Shown here piece after piece: positions 21,355 through 31,900 of a DNA stretch of 64,000 nucleotides. Made by a program: the position numbers and the translations under genes. The notes beneath the pieces were generated by a model that searched no databases, had not been told where the DNA came from, and saw only the letters and a program-made list of their open reading frames with translations. This stretch comes from Liolophura sinensis (lineage: Eukaryota > Mollusca > Polyplacophora > Chitonida > Chitonidae), in assembly GCF_032854445.1 (NCBI RefSeq), contig NC_088302.1:27181080-27245079 (forward strand). The letters are read 5' to 3'. Every line of letters begins with the position of its first letter. Position 1 is the stretch's first letter.

Positions 21355-21990
21355 TCGGCGCAGAAAATGGCGGATTTACCCCCAGAGCGCCTGACGCCAG
21401 CACCTCCTTTTATATACATGTATGTTGGTGTTGACATGTTAGGTCAGTGGAACATATAGTCTCCACACGTACAAGAGGTCAAGCAGCAAACGCTGGGCAA
21501 TCATGTTCTCATATTTGGTCACGAGAGCAATACACATTCAAGTTGTCCTCGGCATTCATTAACGCGCTTCGAAGATTTCTGGCTGTTCGAGGTAAGGTCA
21601 AGCAGTTCCGGTCTGATAGTGGCACAAATTTCGGTGGGGCCTATCTCGAAGCTGATCCCATCAATGTGGAAGATAAGGTGAGCGGATGTCTGTACCACAC
21701 TCGAGTGGAATGGGTTTTCAATCCGCCACACTCGTCGCACGTGAACGACAGCTGTGGACGCATGGTAGGCATCACAAGACGTTTTAATTCCATCCTCACA
21801 TAGGTAGCTGCCAAAAACCTGACTTACGACGTCCTTGTCACGTTTATGGCAGAGGTGTGTGACATTGTGAATTCTCGTATTGCACACCGCGTGTTCTGTG
21901 GGGGAACGAAGGTCGCGGTCTAGATTGCGGCTAACAGCCATCATAACACCACCTTTAAAAATTTTAACTCGGTTAAAATTTTTTAAAGCA
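21355..21990 (+). pseudogene. Decayed BEL/Pao-type retrotransposon integrase
   Basis: Family-typical integrase segments appear in order but in different frames. They are MADLPPERLTPAPPFIYMYV then GVDMLG; KRWAIMFSYLVTRAIHIQVV; INALRRFLAVRGKVKQFRSD then SGTNF; WVFNPPHSSHVNDSCGRMVG then ITRR; and AAKNLTYDVLVTFMAEVCDI then VNSR. The Asp residues of GVD and RSD and the NPPHSSH block mark a DDE integrase of the Pao group. Several frameshifts and stops break it. I find no reverse transcriptase, gag or LTRs, so this is a fragment. Confidence 0.82.
21957..21990. repeat. Short AT-rich hairpin
   Basis: TTTAAAAATTTTAAC and GTTAAAATTTTTTAAA are separated by TCG, making a 15-bp near-perfect stem at the end of the integrase remnant. 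Confidence 0.65.
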
Positions 21991-22273
21991 ATCAGAAATC
22001 TAAGAACTTGAAACAACTATTAACCGAGGCGAAATGCCTGTCAGGTAATGCCACGACAAATGTAAATGTTGTAATACTTCAGTCCAATTTTCTGTCCAAG
22101 CTTTCAAGCCCTTTATCATAAATGCATGTAGAAACTGCAACTTCAATGAAACCTAGCTGTTAATTTCGGGCTTGCATTTCCAATGAAGTACTGTTATGCA
22201 TGAATGCGTTTCGTATTATCCTGAGAAAATAATTTTAAAAAGGGTAATGGTGAGAATTTAATGGTAATATTTT

Positions 22274-22274
<1 letters not shown>

Positions 22275-22325
<51 letters not shown>
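22275..22325. repeat. (TA)n microsatellite
   Basis: About 25 TA dinucleotides, followed by a degraded AT-rich flank. Confidence 0.95.
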
Positions 22326-22329
<4 letters not shown>

Positions 22330-23529
22330 TATATATACGTTTAAGTAATTGTGCCAAAATTATACTGTCACAAGATGTATTTATTTATTAGAAATGAAAT
22401 TCAAGTTTGCACTTTGTGATACCCTATATGTTTACATCTTTACACTGCTCACCGCAGTGTTTAAAAATTAAGGCATTACTGTGGGGCGTTTACATGAAAT
22501 GTAACATGTCCGCGGAGTAAAATATATTTCATGAAGTTCCAGTAAAAATGGACATTTGGCGGATTTATAGTGTCAGTGAAGACAACAAGCAAACCACATT
22601 ATTATTTAGATAAAACAGAATGAGAATGTTGAATCAGTGCGATAAATTTGAGTATAAAAGGGGGAGAGAGAATGAGTTGCTTGATTTGTCTGTGTGTTCA
22701 CAATTTCTTGATGGTGCATGGTGCATGGTGCATGGTGATAATGGCCCCTGTTTGATAATGTGCAATTACAATTATCTACGTCTACAACCAAATTTTGCAA
22801 GTACAGACTGGTGTAGTGATGATATTGCTGATACGCCCAATATGATCCAGACATTCTCTTCTGAACTGTATGCACAGTGTCTTGAGCTTTAATACAGGTC
22901 GCCTGTCAGGAAATAACATAGCCTCGTCACATGGACAACATCACATACACGTACGTAACGTGCGGCTTAGAATACACTTCCTGTGAGACAGGGGCTTCCC
23001 TCGACAGAGTCCCATTGACAGACCTGCAGCTGGTAGCCCCCACTTGATTTAAGCGCCAAAGGATACGCCTGGTCGAAAATGCACGGCCACTTCTCCAGAC
23101 TAATGAATATGCATATGATGACGTCGCGGTTTTCCGAGTGTTACTTTCTTCATCGTGTTTTACATCGTGTTCTTCGAAGCGGGTCGGCACAACCGGAGGG
23201 TTGTGGTTTATACAAAGATCATGGCTAGAGGTTCACGAAAGTGGTCGCAAATTAACAGGACATCTCAGATATGCACGCTAATAAAATGATTTTTCCTGAA
23301 TTCTGTGTACACTTACAAAACAAATGTTGCTGTGCATATTATTGTTGTTGTGTGGCTGTCATATGCTTTGATAAAGTTATGTTTCATTAAATCATGTCTA
23401 CCAAAGTACACTGTCGAGTGTAGTGTATACAGTCCCCCGAACAGCCTATACGCATGTACATTAACCCTACATTCCTACTCCGTATATAAAATAAGTGGCC
23501 AGGGGGGTAATTGTACTGGCTCATCTCTC

Positions 23530-23640
23530 CCAGGTACAGGGATCTACCTTCCCCATACGGTTGGGCAATTATCCTGGATTAACATACTCCGTTTTAGGGG
23601 TCTACCTTCCCCAGGAAGTTGAACAATTATGCTGGATCAA
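23530..23640. repeat. Two imperfect tandem units of about 60 bp
   Basis: GG(A/G)TCTACCTTCCCC, then GTTG(G/A)(G/A)CAATTAT and CTGGAT(T/C)AAC, occur twice in a row. A third, weaker partial copy follows near 23645. Confidence 0.6.
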
Positions 23641-23747
23641 CTTTTCAATTATGCAGTGTTAACCCTCCCAGTTATACGGGTCAATATACATGTATTCCAC
23701 ATTACCTGTCCATTTTTTCTGAAAGTAGAATACACTTTTAACAATTT

Positions 23748-23980
23748 CGTTAACATTCTATTTATTTATTTGATTGGTGTTTTACGCCGTACTCAAGAAT
23801 ATTTCTCTTATACGACGGCGGCCAGCATTATGGTGTGAGGAAACCGGGCAGAGCCCGGTGGGAAAACCCACGACCATCTGCAGGTTGCTGTCAGACCTTC
23901 CCACTTACGGCCAGAGGAAGCCAGCATAAGCTGGACTTGAACTCACAGCGACCGCATTGGTGAGAGGCCGTTAACATTCT
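23748..23980 (-). mobile_element. Family A SINE with 12-bp TSD
   Basis: (ATTT)n tail, core and B-box half on the - strand. It is bounded by CGTTAACATTCT at 23748-23759 and 23969-23980. The head upstream of the B-box region is missing. Confidence 0.92.
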
Positions 23981-24970
23981 CGGACAACTTGCTACTACAT
24001 TAGGAAAGCAGGTATATTGGAAATTATCTCCTTTCCATTGGAATCGGTGGTAATTTCTAAGTTTTGGTGAAACAGGCATTGAATAGTAAGCGTCTTTCAG
24101 GGCAACCGACACCATAAAGCAGTTAAACGTCATCAGTTTCACTGCAGTCAACATAAAATACAAAATCAAAAAGAGGGCCTTTCAACCAAAAAAATGGTAT
24201 GTAATACATACATGTACATAACGAGAGATTCAACATTGGGCAAAGATTACTAATTTCGAGGAATTCATGGTATATATTTCGGCGTCCCAAGTGAAATTAA
24301 AAGCCGGTGTATGAGGTTCGTCGGATGCACTGTAGGCCTAACATCCCCCGGGTCAAAATGGCACGGGTACTTTTTTTGTATTGGTTTATAGTGAATTTAT
24401 GTGGTGGAATATAATACGTGGCATGGTTGATCTTTCGTGACGATGTTAAAAGTTTTAATACAAGAGCGTTAGAGCTTTTAGCCAGTGGGATTCCAGTCGG
24501 TTGTACTCTATATAGATTATTACACCAGCATACACTGGATGTGTAAGATTATGGACAGTGACTATGTCTATGATCAGTGTTGTGGGAAAGTAAATCTGAA
24601 CAGATTGAACCTTATATATAATCTGGGGAAGTCTGATGGTAGATTATACAATCACATTGAAATAACCAGGCCTCGAGATATTCAAAATGTTCGTAATCAG
24701 AATGCCACAAATAAAATCCACCAGTTCACCTTAGTACAAACTCACCTATGCTGTACATATTTGCTGTACATAAGAGAATTGATGACGCCACTCTGCCTTT
24801 TCTCACACTGGCAACATTTGGTGTATTTGAAATGAAGGCGAAGAATAGAATAAATCTCATGTTGATCAGAAACGACTTTTTCATGTGACATTCTTATGAT
24901 CAGTTAGACAATGGATTGACGTCGCAACAAACGCAAACAAAACGCCATCTGACAGGAAAACGGAAAGCAT

Positions 24971-25017
24971 AATTGTCTGCGCTATTGTCTTTGCATAATC
25001 AACTGCGCAGACAATAG
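24971..25017. repeat. Short inverted repeat
   Basis: ATTGTCTGCGC (about 24971) is repeated inverted as GCGCAGACAAT (about 25004), with a nested GCTATTGTC/GACAATAGC pair. Role unknown. Confidence 0.6.
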
Positions 25018-25077
25018 CGTGACGTCACAGCAAAGGTTTAGTACATTTAATAGAAAGCGTACATTATACATGAACAG

Positions 25078-25292
25078 TGTATTTATTTATTTGATCGTTT
25101 TTTTTTTTTTTTTGTTTTTTTTTTTTGCGCCATATTCAAGAATATTTCATCTATACGACGGCGGCCAGCATAGGAAACCGTGCCCAGCCCGGGGGAAACA
25201 CACGACCATCCACAGGTTGTGACAGCCCTTCCCACGTGATGGCCAGAGATGAAGCCAGAATAGGCTGGACCTGAACTTACGGGGACCGGATT
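25078..25292 (-). mobile_element. Family A SINE, decayed, with poly(T) runs in its tail
   Basis: (ATTT)n and T15/T14 runs, then the family A core (AAGAATATTTCATCTATACG, CGGCGGCCAGCATAGG) on the - strand, with a small deletion in the core. No clear TSD is seen. Confidence 0.85.
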
Positions 25293-27782
25293 AATTTCTA
25301 GAACGTAACATGTCCATGCGTCAAATTTACTGAGTAATTCTGTCTTTTGACAATTACTGAAACCCAACAAACCTTGCATTTATTAACACAGCTCAACGTA
25401 ATTTCACACATGCAGACACAGGATAAATTGCGCTTGGCACGCAGCAATTTTCAGCGTTACCACTATTTCTATGGGAAAATTGCAGTACTTTGCGACAAAA
25501 ATATACATTGCAGGGAAGAAAAAGGACTGGGTGTGTGATGCAGATGTCAACCCACGTCAGGTAGCCTAATTACAATATTAGTAGTTTCACCCTAGACGTG
25601 AATGCATTTCAAATGTACTATACAGCATATGAAAGGAAATAACCCAAATATATTAAACAGGCTTTTTACGATTTTATATAGCCACATCAAGCCAGCTCAA
25701 CGATTTTCGGACTACAGTACAGTTAGCCCTTTTCACTCAGCGATTTTCAGCTTGACATAATTCAACCGTGTTTTCGCTTCAAAAATGTTGAGTTTTGAAA
25801 CATGCAATAATGGCCATTTCATTTCTTCAAGCCCTACTTCTGGTTTTGCTAACGTCACTTCTGGTTATGTGAAATTTGTCTCCTTTGTTGCCCAGTTATG
25901 ATGATATTGTAAGTCTCCAGCTTCATTTGTTAAGCAGATATAGGCCTCCCCACTTCCGGTTTTCCCAAAACTGTCAGCGTTCACAACTGCATCACATAGG
26001 GCTCTTTCCCACATAAAAACTTTTTATAGTGCAGAAATTATTGGCAAAAAAAAAACAAAACAAAAAAAAACAGTTTTTTTGGTCACATGGCATTTTCATC
26101 CAATAGCAATCTTGAAGTCATGAACAAGCCTAGGCTTTATGCAACAGTAGTTAACTTTCAGTAGTTACCATTCGAATCTATCAGTTGTATGATCGTTGAA
26201 AGAACGTAGGTTTTCTGATACGAGTAAAAAGTGGCGTAATCCCAGTAAGACAAGTAAAATACAGTTTGTTTGGTGGAAGTGGAGGGGTGTCTTCATACAC
26301 ACAGAATGAAACTCTGAGGTAAATCTTCATGGTTTGTTTAACAGGTTTACAACAACAGCATGTCCAAGCTCACGGCGCTGCGGTTGTTTCCATATGTTAT
26401 CCTGGAATATGTTCATTTGCCTTATGTATAAGAACTGAGAAACTTTCAGCAGATGTAGTGGAAGGAAGGGTACGAGTCTCTGCATGAACATGGTATAACT
26501 GTTGCAGACCATGCAAATGTACAAGTTCTTAGTGCAGCGTCGTTTGTATTTTTATTTTATCGCAAACGCCATGTAACATGAGCGATGATCACTATATTTT
26601 CTTTTACCGGAATTGTTTGTGTACCTGTAATAAGGTATAAGTAACTGTGACATGTAAAACATGGCGCATGATCTGTTTAGCCAAGGACACGGAGAAGTTT
26701 TGGTCCAGTGCACGTTTGAAAGGTGTAGCATAGCACTAAACTGACATACATCTGACAGAGAAATGGACAGGTGTTATGGACAACGTCATGCAGCGGACAT
26801 CAACATTATGTTGAGGACAGCACACTGAGAACAGAGGAGTGTAGAAATGTGGCAATAATTCCATCCAAGAGCACAAGAACTTTGTTTGACACAACAGATA
26901 AATCTATGGCTCATGAAATTCATCACATAATTCAAAATTTAACCACCATTTATTTTCTAACAAAAATATGTAAAAAAAAAAAATCAAATTAGTTTTGTAT
27001 ATATAGTTATCAATGGTCTACCCACTCACACTTTGTCCAAATGCCCATAATGTCACATCCCAGTATATATCTTATATACTGCAAAAAACACTCCTTTACA
27101 TAAAACTTATAGGAGCTTCCATAGTCAAATCCTGGATTCCTGGTTGTTGAGAATATTCATAGAGAAATCAAACATAACATGGATCTTCCATATACCTAGC
27201 TTTATGTACTTCCGACATCAGCAAATTTAAATATCACAGTTGATAAAACTACAAATACTACAGTGTAAATAACATTCAGAAACAATGTAGCATGAAAAAA
27301 CAAAACCTTAACAAAAAATCTATAATCTTGTGTAAACATCAAACTCCAAGTAATCATTTAAATGATATATGGTCTGGCCTAACATAAAAAAGAACATAAA
27401 AGCTTCTCAGCTTTATTCTTGGGAGCTAAAATGGCTTTAAAGTACAGTTTTCATAAGGCCCCAGTGGTCGGTCTAGTAATTAGCCTCCTTTGGTGACATA
27501 AATGTAATGACAGAAATGATATTTATACCAGAGAATTCATTAAAAAAAAATAATAATAAAAAAAAAAATTTACAACTGAGTGAATGAATTGTGCAATAAT
27601 ATATACAGTGCACATACAGTACATGTTATCTGTGGAAAGACACACCCACAAAATAAAACTTCTGTATGATAATGATATCATGTTCTTTTGTCCACGACAA
27701 TGGATTGCCAAAGTGAAAAAAAATTCAAAACAACAAATATTAACTCTAAAAATGCCTTTCAGTTCAACTTGATGCAAAAATT

Positions 27783-28015
27783 TAGATATGGTAGCAAGAG
27801 ATACATGAATGCAAAACCAGAAGTCGTGAATTTTGTCATTTATTGTCATGCACAAAGAGCATCAAAGACAAAATATCCTCCTGAATGTTAGTGTTAATGC
27901 ACTCTACATGCATCCAAAACCTGTGCTCATTACATGGAGCACTTGTTCACATACCCACCCCCAATGTTTACTTTAACATTGCTTTCTCTGTTTTTGGGCC
28001 CCAAGCTCACAGTAT
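27783..28015 (+). repeat. Family C interspersed repeat, copy 1
   Basis: ATACATGAATGCAAAACC, GAAGTCGTGAATTTTGTCAT, AGAGCATCAAAGA and TTTAACATTGCTTTCTCTG follow the same order as the copies at 29912 and 52065. There are no terminal repeats or coding capacity; the class is unknown. Confidence 0.65.
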
Positions 28016-28567
28016 GACAAAAGCAGTCAAAATATATAAAAAGAGAAAAAAAAGAGAACATTTCGCACCTCGACACATCTTAATCCCAGGTGCAAAATAA
28101 TTTCTAAATTTCATTCAAAACAAAATATTTCATGTCAAGACATAAAATTCCATCCAAAACAAACTGAATATTTTACAACATTAAGAAATGGGAAACCATG
28201 TGTCTGGCTGCTATTCAGGACAAATGTTACCTTCTAAAGCTATACACAGTGATAAAACTACTTTCAGACTGCTCTCATTCAGTCCCTTCAGATCATTCTA
28301 AAATAGAATCAATTCTCCCAGTCCTCCGCTCTCTGCTTATTTTATGATATCACAGGTGGGTAAGGGGCAATGTCTATTTTTATCCAAATGAGTTAATTCC
28401 TTACAAAGCATGTCAAAAGTCAGGGGAACCCAGTGGAATGCTGAAAGTGTTTGTTGAAAGATACACGGAATATACACCTAATCGAGTGTACATGTATGTA
28501 TGCTTGGGGTTTAATGTCAACAGCCCTGGCAACTCATTACACTATACAGTGTCTGAAAATACACATA

Positions 28568-28603
28568 TATTTACCCTACCTGTCTGAAAAGGTAGGGTAA
28601 ATA
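28568..28603 (-). other. Perfect 14-bp stem-loop in the CAMK4 3'UTR region
   Basis: TATTTACCCTACCT and AGGTAGGGTAAATA flank an 8-base loop. Transcribed in the CAMK4 sense it would form a stable RNA hairpin. (TA)-rich DNA lies on both sides. Confidence 0.75.
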
Positions 28604-28793
28604 CATATATATACATATTTCAGCACAGATCAAACATATTTAAAAAAATATCTCATTGACAGTGAATGTCTTTCTTAAAATTTAAAGCACATTAAAAGAA
28701 GAACTCTGAGCTTATCCTTTTATACACGTACATATTTCGTGAAATGTCATACTGCTCTACTTCATTGTCCCACCTATGTGTTCCAGTGAGATG

Positions 28794-28913
28794 TCATGCT
28801 GACAGGAGTTTAGATACAGGGGTATTTTTATCCTTCTCTGGCACACTGAAAATATCTGTAACATTGATCTTCTGAGCAACACGGGCAGCTACCAGCGCAC
28901 TCCCAGTTGCAGC
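28794..28913 (-). CDS. CAMK4: CAMK4 terminal coding exon
   Basis: The exon encodes AATGSALVAARVAQKINVTD then IFSVPEKDKNTPVSKLLSA and TGA at 28796-28794. AATGSALVAARVA aligns with the AAVKAVVASSRLG of human CaMKIV (recalled), the second half of the calmodulin-binding region. There is no acidic tail. The acceptor is TTTTTCAG|G. Confidence 0.92.
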   Translation of the reverse strand, partial: AATGSALVAARVAQKINVTDIFSVPEKDKNTPVSKLLSA

Positions 28914-31900
28914 CTGAAAAACAAGCAAACAAACACATACAATTTACAGCAGGATTATAGGTCTGAAATGGAGCTTTTATACACGACTATGGGTTGCCAC
29001 TAAATTACCTCCCTTGTTACACTACAGCTGCTCTCTGATGTAACAGGAGACACGTTTCTGATGCTCGATTCTAACCTAAGTGACATCTCTTCTCATTGAG
29101 CAAACGGTTCGTAGGTTATTTTTCTGTGGTAATAGATATTTTCCAGACAAAAGAATGCAAAACAGGAATTTACACCCAGAGCAAGTTGCTCCCCATGTTA
29201 TGCTGAACCATGCCCAAACCCTGTTGCCGCTGTTGTATAGGTGCTTGAGTAGGGCAGAAAACAATGATTAAATAAATAAATAAGTAAACAAATCCTGTTG
29301 AGGCATACCCACCTTTTAATTAACTGGATATCATATGCCAATATTATATATGTATATACATGTCTCCGGGTTTCTTCTTCATTCTGTAGTATTTACTTGA
29401 TGGATTTTATAGGTCATACTCAAGTTCATTGGTTTTTATGGAAATTGGGTCACACGATCAAGACTTTGTAGTTTCTAAGACTTCTGTCAGATTTGCAGCA
29501 TTATTTACGAATTTACATTTTATCTTTTAATTTTGTCTTGAATACTGAATACTGTCTGAATTATGTCTAAGACAGCCTCGTGATCATGGTGCCAGGCAAC
29601 CAAACAATACTTAACTCTTTATAGCTGAAAATTTTAGGATATTTCATATCAAATAATTTTGATGTCTAATGTCATTTATCCTATTATATTGTTTATCATT
29701 CTATCAAAATAGTGGTCACTAGTTTCACCAATGTTTGGGATCTTAAACTTTTTCACCTTCAGAAAATGTGATTGTTTTCATCTTCAGCATTTCTCAGCCC
29801 AGCATATTCCATTTGGCTCCAGAAGACAACAAGAGCAAGGGTATTTCAGTTAAATTAAACACTGAGATGTATTTATCTGCTTCAACGTTTAATCAATAAA
29901 TTAAACATAGAACTGGTAGCAAGGCTACCAAAGAGCTCGCCTGCATGAGACACATGAATGCAAAACTTCAGCTCAATGCATAAAGAACTGAAGTCGTGAA
30001 TAATATGCTCACAGAGCATCAAAGATGGAATATCCCTGTTATGTCAGTATGCTTTATAGGCATGTAAAACTTCAGGTCAATACATACAATACTTTTTAAG
30101 TTACTGTACTAATACACCAACCCTAACATTTTGTTTACCAGTGACTCTAATACACAATGCACTAAGTCAGGAATTCAGTAATTTACGGTACTTAATAAGT
30201 GCACACCGAATGGAATATCCCCCTCGTGCTATTCTGCTCTACATGTGTGTAAACCCTGAGCTCAATACCTGCAGTACTTTTCAAGATACCACCCCTAACA
30301 TTTTGTTTAACATTGTTTTCTCCATTATTTGACACCAAAGTTTGTACAGGCTAGCTAAAAATCCAGGGGCCTCCATGGCCGATGGGGTTAGCACGCCAGC
30401 ATGGCACACTGACACAGGAACCTCCCACCAATGTGGTCGCTGTGAGTTCAAGTCTAGTTCATGCTGACTTCTTCTCTGGCCACACGTAGGAATGTCTGCC
30501 AACAACCTGCAGATTGTTGTGCATTTCCCCTGGGCTCTGCCCAATTTCCTCCCACCCTAATGCTGACCTCCATTGTATAAGTGAAATAAACAAATAAATA
30601 AAAACACCAGTCGGTCCATTCGGCAAAGCATTGCAAAACGAAGTGTGTCTTTAAATCCACTATGACACAGCAGCACATGCCAACTGTTGAGAACTGAAGA
30701 GAAAAGGATGCTTTCAATCACTCATACATGTTTAAAATCCATTTCAGACTAGCTAAATGCAGTAAATCTGATATAGTGTTGACTCTTCTCTCTTCAAAAT
30801 CGTGGTGTGCACACACGATGCATCGGGAGTGGTAAGAGTGCAGGAAAGGTAATAAAGGTCCTATTCTCTTTTAACGCACACCAGAATTTGCCATGTGTAA
30901 CTGGTTTAAAGAAGATTTAAAGCTCTACTTCGTTCCACAATGTGCCCTGTAGAATGGGCCAACTGGATTTTGCAGTTCAGCGGTTCAGCAGTTCACATTG
31001 AGGAAGGTAAATATCAAAAATTGCTGAAAATAGACCTTAATGTTTAATTTAATTGAAATACATGCATGAGTTACATCTACACAAATGTGCAAATCAATGC
31101 AAGGACAGACCTGGAAAGGCCAAGAGGCACATGAATGGTCATAACTGTCATTTCAGCAAAAGTTCATGAATTTCCTTTCAATACATGTTGGTTCAGAGAT
31201 ACGGGCGTTGTAAAAATGAGGATAGATAGGGTCAATACTCTTTGCCTTAGGTAGGACACTGAGGAGTAAAAAGGTTCAAATTTCACAGATGAATCTGTAG
31301 ACTACATATCTGGAAAAAGAATACCTTAAGTTTTCGTTTTGCATTGAACTCCTTGAGTTGATGATGAGCCAGTTTCATGTGTTCACTCTTGGCAGCCACA
31401 CCCTTGACCCAGGGATGAAGTAGAGCCTGATCAGCTGTCAATCTCTTCTTTGGGTCGACTACTAACAGTCTCTCTATCAAGTCCTGTAAAGGCATCTAGT
31501 ATTAGTCTTTATAGAGACAAAAAAAACAAATAGACCCCTAGTCTCCTGGGCATGGTTGTTCAAAATTGGTTTAAAGTTTAATCTGGTATTAAATTTTAAA
31601 ACAGTTTTGAACAACTGTTCTGATTAAACTTTAAACCAAGTCTTCAATTTTGTACTTGGCCTAGCAACATAATATTAAAACTGTTGCTGTCACACTTTGA
31701 CTTTGGAGAACTGCATTGGCTGCTGAATTTAGCTAAAATCTTAAATATAAAATATGACTTAATATCAGTATTTGCTAACAGACTAACCCTCAATGTCCTG
31801 AAGGTATTGGAAAACACTCCTTAACAACAGACTAACTCTCAATGTCCTGAAGGTACTGGAAAACACTCCTTAACAACAGACTAACCATCAATGTCATGAA

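Larger units (their letters stand above)
20200..26940. other. Intergenic region between TIPIN 5' end and CAMK4 3' end
   Basis: No host gene is recognised here. It holds a decayed BEL/Pao integrase fragment, SINEs at 23748 and 25078, a (TA)n tract, a short direct duplication near 23540-23640 and small inverted repeats. Single-frame ORFs of 60-116 codons have no domain I know. Confidence 0.6.
26945..28793 (-). other. CAMK4: Likely CAMK4 3'UTR / 3' flank
   Basis: AT-rich DNA downstream of the stop without a recognisable exon. Possible - strand AATAAA signals (TTTATT on +) occur near 27412 and 26949. It contains a perfect 14-bp hairpin at 28568 and, at about 27783-28015, a copy of the family C repeat. 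The true 3' end cannot be fixed from sequence. Confidence 0.45.

Noticed and set aside
21519-22016. 165-codon - strand open frame
   Set aside because: It is the antisense of the Pao integrase remnant.
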